A stretch of DNA of 64,000 nucleotides from Bin55 sp009840545 (lineage in GTDB: Bacteria > Pseudomonadota > Gammaproteobacteria > Pseudomonadales > Azotimanducaceae), in contig OZ242357.1 of assembly GCA_965208815.1 (NCBI GenBank), forward strand, positions 1,426,001 to 1,490,000, given 5' to 3'. Under the pieces are notes generated by a model. The model was given only the letters and a program-made list of their open reading frames with translations, had not been told where the DNA came from and ran no database searches. Made by a program: the position numbers and the translations under genes. Shown here piece after piece: positions 44,664 through 53,457 of the stretch. The stretch's first letter is position 1; each line of letters opens with the position of its first letter.

Positions 44664-46033
44664 GGAGACTATACTCCAACTAGAACCGAATTGAATGCCC
44701 TAGAATTTTGCCGAGACTCGCAAAGCGTTTCCGACGCGCTAGAATACTTTGTCTTGTCTACGCGCTCGAAGCCCGATTTCCTTATATTTTTAGATCGAGG
44801 CGGAACTCGGATGATCGCTCTCCTCAGAGCTACATACCGGCGATCCCGCATTTGACCAGATGTAGGAAACGCTTCACGATGTATACGACATGCCCCAAGA
44901 TGAGTTCTGAGCAGTTCCGCGTTAGTTCCATGTCGCTGCGCTCATGAATTTTCATTTGTTGTTGATCGCGGCGACGAGACGCTTCGCGCGGGCGCGGGAC
45001 CGGATCCTAGCTATCGAACAGTGGATCGCCTCACGCATTTCTAGCATGCCTGCTCGCTTCTTCGCCAAAAACGCGGAACCAGATACAGGCGTAATAGGAT
45101 GAGAGTTTCGGACTAATCGAGTATGAGTCGAGCCAACAATTCATTTAACACGGTTTAGTGCGATAGCAACAACGGGGCAATCCAAAACTGCGCGCACAAT
45201 GTGGAAGTGTTTCCGTGCGAACTCCTCAACAGGCCGACCAATTGGCAGAAGTCGCCACAGGTTAGTGGGCTGTGCACAATGGCTAAAGGAGGATACACAC
45301 GGGTAAGGCAACCAACGCCTCTGCATTCCCCAAAATCGATCCTGGGACGCTCAAAAGAAACTGTGCGTTTACTATCACAAGACGGCGAAAGGGAATGGAA
45401 CCAAATCGATCATGGTCTCGGTGGCCCGAGCGCTGGCAGGCTACTTGTGGGACAGTGGACGCAACTCCATGGACCAACTGCAATTATCGTGCACGCGAGC
45501 AGCGTGACTGCAACCGCAACTTAGCCCGATACTGAACCGATCTCGTACACGAGCGACATGAATGCTACCTGGGAACACTCGAATACGCTATGCGGACTGC
45601 TCGAACGAGGAGCGATCCTCGCTGGTAGACTGAGAATAGCCTTGTTAAGCTGTAGCATTCTGTAGTGGCAAACCTACGCATGACAGAGTCCCCATGGTTT
45701 ATTTCTTCATTCAGGGAGCCCTTCGACAAGGAATCGAAATTGGCTAGTGATGTTCTTTACTCCATTGAATCCCTGCGAGCAGTCAAAAAATGAGAGCGAA
45801 TTTTCTTTCGATAACAAGAACAGAAGGTATCCGTGAACACCATTGTAAGAGCGCTCCGGTTGGTGCTAAGAAAAATCAAGAAGATACCATGCTCGATATC
45901 TTGAAGCCAGCCATATCATTTAACTTGCCACAAGCCGATAGGTATGTGCCTGAAGGTGCGTGCACAAGACCTTCGAAGAGTGAAAAAGCATCTAGATACA
46001 TTAAGCTCGGGTTAAAGCAGGACGTTTGATTAA
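44664..46033. other. 1.37-kb stretch without supported gene
   Basis: The longest gene-free stretch of the window. Frames of up to ~107 codons occur but lack ribosome sites and family patterns. A 79-codon frame (45790-46029) ends four bases before the methyltransferase start and cannot be excluded as a leader gene. The region around 44,940-45,080 is more GC-rich and may be a decayed gene. It could hold promoters, a structured RNA or degraded cargo. Confidence 0.5.
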
Positions 46034-48829
46034 GTGCTCTCCTGGAACGAGATCAGACTCAGAGCCGCATCATTCGCGAAAAAATGGAAGGATGCCAAGT
46101 ACGAGAAAGGAGAGACACAGAGTTTTTACAACGATTTCTTCGAGGTGTTTGGTGTCCAACGACGAAGTGTAGCTCGGTATGAGCAGCATGTAGCTAAGCT
46201 GAATAATACATCTGGCTACATAGACCTGTTTTGGCCCGGTCGATTGCTTGTCGAGCAAAAGAGCGCAGGCCGCAATCTCAAGAAAGCTTACGGACAGGCA
46301 GGAAAATACTTCGACGCTCTCAGCGAGGACGAACGTCCGAGGTTCATCCTAGTCAGCGACTTTCAGACCTTCATTCTCCACGATCTCGATGAACGTCAGG
46401 AAACAGAATTTGCCCTGGTTGACCTGCCACGGAACGTCGAGGCGTTTGGTTTCGTAATAGGTGTCGCACGTCGCGAATTTCGCGACCAAGACCCTGCGAA
46501 CATCAAGGCTGCTGAATTGGTAGGGCGACTTCATGATTCATTGGCCGCTACAGGCTACAAGGGGCATGACCTAGCACGGCTTTTGGTGCGCATTGCGTTC
46601 TGTCTGTTTGCTGACGACACTGGGATATTTGATCCCCGCGACATATTCCTTGACTTCATAGAACAGCGAACGAGCGTAGACGGTGCTGATTTAGGTCCAT
46701 GGCTAATCCAGTTGTTTCAAGTGCTTGACACACCAGTGGAGGAACGATTGGCAACCTTGGACGACGCACTTGCTCAATTTCCCTATATCAACGGAATGTT
46801 GTTTGCTGGTCCCCTACGAATACCCGCATTTGACAGCCAATTGCGTAATGCATTGCTGGATGCGTGTAAGTTTGACTGGTCAGACATTTCTCCTGCGATC
46901 TTTGGGGCTCTCTTTCAATCGGTTATGGACCCTGAGCAACGTCGTGCACAAGGAGCACACTACACGACTGAAAAGAATATCCTCAAAGTTATCGAGCCAC
47001 TGTTCATGGACGATCTTCGAGCCGATTTTCAACGACTAAAGGCACGTAAAGATAATAGACGCCGGACCGACCTTCAAGCGTTTCAGAAAAGGCTTGGCGA
47101 CTTACGATTCTTCGATCCTGCTTGTGGTTGCGGCAACTTTCTCGTTATTGCATATCGTGAATTGCGACTTCTCGAACTGGACGTCATTAGGGAGATGCGC
47201 GGAGCTGGACAAGTGGAAATATGGGACGTCTCTTCACTGTCTCAGGTCAATGTAAATCAGTTCTTTGGAATCGAAATTAACGAGTTTCCTGTTCGAATAG
47301 CGGAAACGGCTCTTTGGATGATGGATCACATCATGAACAACCGATTGAGCTTCGAATTTGGGCATACCTATTCGCGCATTCCGCTCGAATCCTCTCCAAG
47401 CATTGTGTACGGAGATGCTTTGGAGATGGATTGGAAAAACGTGCTATCGCCAGGGAGTTGCTCGTTTGTACTTGGAAATCCTCCATTCGCAGGTTCTAAA
47501 TTTCAATCCACGAGCCAGCGAGCGCAGGTTCGTCGCATTGCCGCACTTGGAGGTAGTGGAGGCTCATTAGACTTCGTGAGCGCATGGTTCATCAAGGCAG
47601 GTGAATATGTCCAGGAAAGCAATTCTCGCATTGGATTCGTTGCTACCAACTCGATCACTCAAGGGGAGCAAGTCGCACAACTTTGGCCAATTCTCTTCGA
47701 CCGCTATGGGTTGGAATTGACATTTGCGCATCGTACGTTTGCATGGGGATCGGATGCACGCGGCAAGGCTCATGTCCACGTAGTAGTCCTAGGATTGGAC
47801 CGGCGGGAAAATGCGCGTTCTTCAACCCGCCTATTCACATATCCCGACATAAATGGCGAACCGAATCAAAGCCAACACAAGAAGCTATCTCCCTACCTAG
47901 CTGACTCAAGTGGAGTAGCTGACTCACATCTGACCGTGCGCGAAGAAAGTAAGCCCATAAATCGGATGCGAAGGCTTCTATTCGGTACCCAGCCCCTCGA
48001 AGATGGAAATCTCACCTTTTCGACGGCCGAAAAAGCAGCGTTCACAATACAAGAGCCGCTCTCTGCCCCATTCTTCCGACCGTTCGTCGGGGCACGAGAG
48101 CTACTGCAAGGAAAAGAACGTTGGATTCTTCACACAGAGAACATTAATCCTGCAGTCCTCCGCAAAATGCCACTAGTTCGAGACCGAGTACGAGCTGTTC
48201 GGGCATTTCGTGCGAAAAGCACGCGTGCAATCACAAAGCGACTCGCACAATTTCCGACAAAATATGGGGTTTCTGTTGTGCCTGGCAAGCCCTTTCTAAC
48301 AATTCCAAGGGTAAGTTCAGAGAGGCGTGACTACACTCCATATGGCTGGCTCGAGCCACCTGCAATTCCTAGTGAAGCCACACTGTGTTTACTCGATGCA
48401 ACTCTAATTGAATTTGCACTGCTTACATCCGCGATGCATATGGCTTGGTTGCGTCATATTGGTGGACGCTTAAAGAGTGACTACCGTTATTCCATAGGCC
48501 TGGTTTACAACACCTTCCCAACTCCTCCTGTATTTCCCGAAAATCAGGCACGATTGTCCAAACTTGAACCATTGGTGCGGGCGATTCTTGACGCACGTGC
48601 CTCACACGCCAGTGAGACGCTTGCCGAACTTTACGATCCGGATTTCATGCCAGCGGAACTAAGGAGAGCACATCAAGTTCTGGATCGCGCCGTAGATCGC
48701 CTTTACAGATCTAAACGATTTGACTCCGAACGAGAGCGATTTGAACACCTGTTTGCCATGTACGAGAAAATGCGTAGACCACTAACAAATCCAACAGGGA
48801 CTAAGCGAAAGCGACGCAAGCGAACTTAA
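46034..48829 (+). CDS. MmeI-like single-chain restriction-modification enzyme (type IIG/IIL)
   Basis: 931 residues, close to MmeI (919), from a GTG start. The N-terminal endonuclease motif is YIDLFWPGRLLVEQKSAG (Asp64, Glu74-x-Lys76). The adenine N6 methyltransferase motifs are I, FFDPACGCGNFL (361-370), and IV, NPPF (482-485) in VLGNPPFAGSKF. Between them lie the helical connector and the AHYTTEKNILKVIEPLF segment. The C-terminal ~280 residues hold the target-recognition domain (GGRLKSDYRYSIGLVYNTFP). In MmeI-type enzymes one chain modifies one strand and cuts ~20 bp away. Both activities look intact. The DUF262 gene follows after 24 bp. Confidence 0.9.
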   Translation: MLSWNEIRLRAASFAKKWKDAKYEKGETQSFYNDFFEVFGVQRRSVARYEQHVAKLNNTSGYIDLFWPGRLLVEQKSAGRNLKKAYGQAGKYFDALSEDERPRFILVSDFQTFILHDLDERQETEFALVDLPRNVEAFGFVIGVARREFRDQDPANIKAAELVGRLHDSLAATGYKGHDLARLLVRIAFCLFADDTGIFDPRDIFLDFIEQRTSVDGADLGPWLIQLFQVLDTPVEERLATLDDALAQFPYINGMLFAGPLRIPAFDSQLRNALLDACKFDWSDISPAIFGALFQSVMDPEQRRAQGAHYTTEKNILKVIEPLFMDDLRADFQRLKARKDNRRRTDLQAFQKRLGDLRFFDPACGCGNFLVIAYRELRLLELDVIREMRGAGQVEIWDVSSLSQVNVNQFFGIEINEFPVRIAETALWMMDHIMNNRLSFEFGHTYSRIPLESSPSIVYGDALEMDWKNVLSPGSCSFVLGNPPFAGSKFQSTSQRAQVRRIAALGGSGGSLDFVSAWFIKAGEYVQESNSRIGFVATNSITQGEQVAQLWPILFDRYGLELTFAHRTFAWGSDARGKAHVHVVVLGLDRRENARSSTRLFTYPDINGEPNQSQHKKLSPYLADSSGVADSHLTVREESKPINRMRRLLFGTQPLEDGNLTFSTAEKAAFTIQEPLSAPFFRPFVGARELLQGKERWILHTENINPAVLRKMPLVRDRVRAVRAFRAKSTRAITKRLAQFPTKYGVSVVPGKPFLTIPRVSSERRDYTPYGWLEPPAIPSEATLCLLDATLIEFALLTSAMHMAWLRHIGGRLKSDYRYSIGLVYNTFPTPPVFPENQARLSKLEPLVRAILDARASHASETLAELYDPDFMPAELRRAHQVLDRAVDRLYRSKRFDSERERFEHLFAMYEKMRRPLTNPTGTKRKRRKRT

Positions 48830-48853
48830 CAAACTCTAGCTCCTAGGACGGCT

Positions 48854-51199
48854 ATGAAGAAACACTTTAGCAGTAACGAAGTTCCACTAGCGCAATTGCT
48901 CGATCAGTCAGCTACAGGAGTCCTACAGTTACCAGACTTCCAGAGAGGGTGGGTGTGGGACGACGATCACATTCGAAGTCTACTGGCTTCCATATCGCTC
49001 TCGTACCCAATAGGGGCAGTGATGACTCTTCTAGTATCTCGAAATTCCGAAGTAAATTTCAAAGCGCGTGTACTTGAGGGTGTGAAAGCATCTTCGGTGC
49101 GTACGCCTCAAAGTCTTCTTTTGGATGGACAGCAAAGACTAACTTCCTTGTTTCAGGCACTTGTATCAATGGAACCTGTCGCTACGCGGGATGCTCGAGG
49201 ACAAGAGAGAAGCCGGCACTACTACGCACACATTGGTATATGCATCAATCCGGAATCAGATAGGGAGGAAGAAGGAATTCTTAGTATTCCCTCCGATCGC
49301 ATTGTTCGACGAGACTTCGGCAGAAGAATTGAATTGGATCTGAGCACTCGAGAGCTTGAAGTTGCTGCAGAAATGTTTCCGCTAGGTATAGTGCTCGACA
49401 GTAGCAAGACTATGGATTGGCAAATGGAGTATTTGCAGAATGGGCAAGGCGATCCCTCAGATCGCTTGGACAAGTGGAAAGACTTTCAGGAAGCAGTGAT
49501 CAATCCCATTGTTCAGTATCACGTACCAACAATTGAGCTCGATGTTTCAACGCCCAAGGAAGCAGTCTGTCAAGTATTCGAAAAAGTCAACACGGGTGGT
49601 GTGACGCTGACAGTGTTTGAACTATTGACCGCAACATTCGCTGCCGAAAACTTCGAACTACGAAAGGACTGGGAAGATCGCCGAGCGCGTATGGCCCAGC
49701 ACGATCTACTAAAGGGTGTCGATGGAACCTCGTTCTTACAAATCATCACCCTTCTATCAACATACAAACGACGAAGACTGCAATTAGTGACTCAGTCTAA
49801 GGACGAAAGGATTTCAGCAGTGTCGTGTAAACGACGCGACGTACTTCAATTGTCGCTGCAAGATTATCGAGATTGGGCGGACGTCGCCGAACGAGGTCTC
49901 TTGCGCACGATACCGTTTCTTCACAGCCAGAAGATCTTTCAATCAAAGGACATTCCCTACGCAACACAATTGTTGCCCCTTGGCGCCATCTTTGGATGGC
50001 TAAGCGTGGAAAACAAGCACGAATCATACGTTAACCAGCAAAAGCTAGGGCAGTGGTATTGGTGTGGCGTGCTTGGTGAGATGTATGGAGGGGCCTCAGA
50101 GACGCGCTTTGCAAACGATGTGGAGGACTGTATCGCCTGGGTTGAGAATCACGAAGAACAGCCACCTCGCACTGTGCGGACCGCACAATTTCAGGCCGAC
50201 CGACTCCTTACGCTTCGCACTCGAAACAGCGCAGCATACAAGGGACTTTATGCGCTACAAATGAAACAGGGCAGCCGAGATTTTAGGACTGGCCAATCAA
50301 TTGACGTACACGCGTATATGGAGCACGCAATTGATATTCACCACATATTTCCACGGACTTGGTGCGATCAGCACGAAGTTAGACCTAGTATCGCTGACAC
50401 TATCGTCAACAAGACGGCACTTGACGCACACACGAATCGCCGAATTGGAGGCAATGCTCCCAGCATCTACCTGTCAAGAATCGAGGCGAATGATGGTATT
50501 GAACCGCAAGTTCTGGATGGATTTCTACGTTCGCACGACATCGACCCGTTAGCCTTACGTGGAGACCAGTTCAAGCAATTCTTCAATAGGCGATTTGAAA
50601 GCCAGTTAAGGCAGGTTGAACGGGCCATGGGAAAGCCGGTGAATCGAAGTCCTGAGCTCAAGGCAAGTCCATTCATAGAAAACGATGCTGAATTGGATGG
50701 AGATCTGCAAGCGCTAATTAATTCGGGAGAGTCAATTGTCCTCGAGTTTAAGTCGACAGCTCGGCGAAATCTTAGGACACATACAGTAGATTACGCCATC
50801 ACATGGTCGATTGTTAAGACAGTCGCGGCATTTCTTAATACGAATGGAGGAACACTTCTTGTAGGAGTCGATGACAACGGTCATCCTATTGGCATCGAAA
50901 AAGACTTCGACCTTGTCAGAGGAAAGAACCGAGATGGTTGGGAATTGTGGCTGACGTCGGCAATTACAAATGCCCTTGGACAAGTGGCAGCAACAGACAT
51001 TTCCACAGTCTATAGCTGCCTGAATGATGTCACTATTGCTCGGCTGGACGTCCGACCTAGTATAGATCCCGTCTTCGCTAAGAAATCAGACGAGAAACAC
51101 CAGCGTTTCTTCGCTCGAATCAACAATTCGACACAGGAGCTCTCCGGGCAAGGAGCACTTGCGTATCAGCAAAAGCGATTTCCTAAGCGAGAGCTCTAG
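48854..51199 (+). CDS. DUF262-HNH-AlbA_2 fusion (GmrSD/SspE-like nuclease)
   Basis: 781 residues; ATG with AGGACGGCT upstream. Residues ~10-270 are DUF262: LPDFQRGWVW (26-35) and the DGQQR motif (91-95), plus FEKVNTGGVTLTVFELL. Residues ~485-540 form a DUF1524/HNH-type nuclease: DIHHIFPRTWC (His496-His497) and VNKTALDAHTNRRIGGNAP. Residues ~620-740 are an AlbA_2 domain: VLEFKSTARRN (631-640) and LNTNGGTLLVGVDDNGHPIG. DUF262/DUF1524 proteins such as GmrSD and SspE cut foreign DNA depending on its modification state. The added AlbA_2 end is unusual for them. It probably shares the transcript and the modification signal of the MmeI-like gene. Confidence 0.85.
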   Translation: MKKHFSSNEVPLAQLLDQSATGVLQLPDFQRGWVWDDDHIRSLLASISLSYPIGAVMTLLVSRNSEVNFKARVLEGVKASSVRTPQSLLLDGQQRLTSLFQALVSMEPVATRDARGQERSRHYYAHIGICINPESDREEEGILSIPSDRIVRRDFGRRIELDLSTRELEVAAEMFPLGIVLDSSKTMDWQMEYLQNGQGDPSDRLDKWKDFQEAVINPIVQYHVPTIELDVSTPKEAVCQVFEKVNTGGVTLTVFELLTATFAAENFELRKDWEDRRARMAQHDLLKGVDGTSFLQIITLLSTYKRRRLQLVTQSKDERISAVSCKRRDVLQLSLQDYRDWADVAERGLLRTIPFLHSQKIFQSKDIPYATQLLPLGAIFGWLSVENKHESYVNQQKLGQWYWCGVLGEMYGGASETRFANDVEDCIAWVENHEEQPPRTVRTAQFQADRLLTLRTRNSAAYKGLYALQMKQGSRDFRTGQSIDVHAYMEHAIDIHHIFPRTWCDQHEVRPSIADTIVNKTALDAHTNRRIGGNAPSIYLSRIEANDGIEPQVLDGFLRSHDIDPLALRGDQFKQFFNRRFESQLRQVERAMGKPVNRSPELKASPFIENDAELDGDLQALINSGESIVLEFKSTARRNLRTHTVDYAITWSIVKTVAAFLNTNGGTLLVGVDDNGHPIGIEKDFDLVRGKNRDGWELWLTSAITNALGQVAATDISTVYSCLNDVTIARLDVRPSIDPVFAKKSDEKHQRFFARINNSTQELSGQGALAYQQKRFPKREL

Positions 51200-52189
51200 A
51201 ACGCTTGTTGCCAGATAGAGTGCTAATTTAAGCCTGAGTCTAATTTCCATAGGATTTCAGCTCGTTTCACGTTTTATGAGGTATGGGTTCCTGGGGGAGC
51301 CATTCGATTACGCAACGTCTCATACTGACAGAACGTTTTCACCTACAAAGCCATTTATCCCATCCTGACGCGAGGCTTGGTGCAGTGACAGGACAAGCTT
51401 ACTGCAATAGCAATTGGTGGTCTCACAACGTGGGCCTCTATACAATTGGTTGAAACCCCAGAATCAAGGATTATGAGATGCCGGGCCCACTGGAAGTAGA
51501 CTATAGAGACATTGAAAGGCTGAGTGCCGACAGATTGACTTGTCTCCTGAGCAAATTGCTCAGATGCGAGGCTACGAAAAACTCCATTCCTCAGAGTTCA
51601 ATAGAAGTGGGAATGAACATTAGTGCTCCTGATGGAGGCATTGACGCTCGAATTGAATGGAAGGATATACCAATCAAAACGGATTTCCTACCATGCCAAA
51701 GCTGTGTATTCCAAATTAAATCTGGCCGGGTTCAACCGAACGACATTAAGCTTGAACTTACAAACAAGGACACAATCAAGCCCCTAATTGATCGAGCGTT
51801 CCAATCGGAGTCTGCATACATCTTGTTCGTTGGTCAAGAGAGAAATGTCATGAATGCCGACAAGTTGAAGAATGCAATTCGAAATGTTCTTAAAAGCAAC
51901 GGCAAGAGCTATGCAGATTCAGCATCGATCCACATATATGACGCTGAAAAAATCAGAAATTGGGTTAATTCTTTCCCGTCGGTAACCATGGACGTCTGCA
52001 ACTGGAGTGGCAAGCCCGTCCCTACCGGATTGATGTCGTTGGACTCCTGGCAGCAGTTTAGTGATCACGCGGAAACCAACTTCGTAGTCGACGATCAGAG
52101 ACGTCAAATATATACCTACTGTGTTGCTCAAAAATAGTGGGAATCAAAACGAGGTGTTTTAGTATAGATTCCCCTAGGAGCACACAATC

Positions 52190-52483
52190 ATGTCCAAACG
52201 AGTTGCCTTGACGGCGGAGGAGCGAGGAGAGCTGGTTCTTCGTCTGCTTCGGAAGGAAGCCACGGCATCGGATCTTGCCCGCGAGGCATCAATCTCCGAG
52301 CCCACGCTGTACCAGTGGCGCGACGCCTTTCTTCGCGCTGGATTCGCCGGCTTGAACGGACGTTCCGACCGCGACTCGGAGAGGCGACGGCACGCTCGGG
52401 AGCTGGCGCAGCGGGACCAGGTGATCGGCGAGATGACCGTGGCTCTGAAAGTGCTAAAAAAAAACTTGGGGGTCTCCGAGTGA
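52190..52483 (+). CDS. IS3-family transposase OrfA (copy 1)
   Basis: 97 residues. A helix-turn-helix of the IS3 OrfA type: ALTAEERGELVLRLLRKEATASDLAREASISEPTLYQWRDAFLRAG, followed by a leucine-zipper-like helix (RRHARELAQRDQVIGEMTVALKVLKKN). A run of nine A (52456-52464) near its end, followed by C, is a typical -1 slippery site. Shifting there joins OrfA to OrfB and makes the active OrfAB transposase. ATG preceded by TAGGAG. Confidence 0.9.
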   Translation: MSKRVALTAEERGELVLRLLRKEATASDLAREASISEPTLYQWRDAFLRAGFAGLNGRSDRDSERRRHARELAQRDQVIGEMTVALKVLKKNLGVSE

Positions 52484-53457
52484 CGCAGGAGCTTCGCGAT
52501 CGGGTTCGCCAAGAGATGGAGGCCTGGAACGGAAAGCTGCGTCTGACCCGTCTGCTGACCCATCTGGGAGTGTCGACGTCGACGTGGTACCGACTTCCGA
52601 AGGGAGACTCGGAACCTCGGGGACGACCTCGGGATCCCCTCGATCCCGTCCGCGTCGAGGCGGTTCGGGACCTCTGCCGGCGCTATCCTTTCTGGGGCTA
52701 CAAGCGCATCGCGGTGGTGGCCCGGAGAGACGTCGGCCCGGGCTATTCCGACCGTCTGACGTACCGCATCATGCGGGAGCTGAACCTGCTGCAGAAGCGG
52801 GCTCCCCGCCGTGCCGAGCTGCACCAGACGAGGCACCTGTTCGAGCTGCTTCCCTCGCGCCCCAACGATCTGTGGCAGATGGACGTGACCTACCTCCACC
52901 TGCCCCAGGGGCACTGGTGGTACGCGGTGACGGTGATCGACTACTACTCCCGGTACCTGCTGGCGTGCCATCTGACGCCGTTCCAGAACGCGGGCTCGGT
53001 GGCGGTCGCCCTGGATCTCGCCCGGGCCGAGGCGGAGCGCTTCCACGGTCCGCTGGATCGCGAGCCGACGCTGGTCACCGACAACGGCTCGTGCTTTCTG
53101 GCCCGCAAGTTCCAGAAGCACATCGAGGAGCGGTTCTCCCATGTGCGGATCCAGTATCGAACCCCGCAACAGCTGGGACTGCTGGAGCGGTTCCATTCGA
53201 CGTTGAAGAAGGAGGAGGTGTACTGGCGCATGTACGACGGACCCAACCATGCCCGGCAGTGTCTCGAGGAGTTCCGCGATCGCTACAACCGGGTGCGGCC
53301 GCACTGGGCGCTCCGGCCCTCCGAGAAGGAGGATCCACTGACGCCCGCCGACGTCTACGAGGACGGCCTGGCGGTCGTCATACCGAAGTGGCAGAAATGG
53401 GCGAGGGCGGCGAAGAAAAAACTGGAGGAGGCAGCTATGGAACGGAAGGCCGCGTAG
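52480..53457 (+). CDS. IS3-family transposase OrfB (copy 1, rve/DDE domain)
   Basis: 325 residues from the GTG that overlaps the OrfA stop (GTGA); normally expressed as an OrfAB frameshift product. An N-terminal HTH-21-type region (CRRYPFWGYKRIAVVARRDVGPGYSDRLTYRIMRELNLL) precedes the integrase core with a DD35E triad: Asp125 in DLWQMDVTYL, Asp191 in VTDNGSCF and Glu226 in LLERFHSTLKKE. The C terminus ends in the usual YNRVRPHWALRPSEKEDPLTPADVY. Confidence 0.92.
   Translation: MTQELRDRVRQEMEAWNGKLRLTRLLTHLGVSTSTWYRLPKGDSEPRGRPRDPLDPVRVEAVRDLCRRYPFWGYKRIAVVARRDVGPGYSDRLTYRIMRELNLLQKRAPRRAELHQTRHLFELLPSRPNDLWQMDVTYLHLPQGHWWYAVTVIDYYSRYLLACHLTPFQNAGSVAVALDLARAEAERFHGPLDREPTLVTDNGSCFLARKFQKHIEERFSHVRIQYRTPQQLGLLERFHSTLKKEEVYWRMYDGPNHARQCLEEFRDRYNRVRPHWALRPSEKEDPLTPADVYEDGLAVVIPKWQKWARAAKKKLEEAAMERKAA

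Noticed and set aside
45201..45524. A 107-codon frame in the long spacer
   Set aside because: Residue pattern looks random and there is no start signal.
45790..46029. A 79-codon frame ending four bases before the methyltransferase
   Set aside because: Tempting as a small control gene, but no ribosome site or helix-turn-helix pattern is visible; left as part of the spacer.
52174..53304. 376-codon minus-strand frames across both IS3 copies
   Set aside because: Antisense shadow of orfAB in GC-rich DNA; no recognisable domain.
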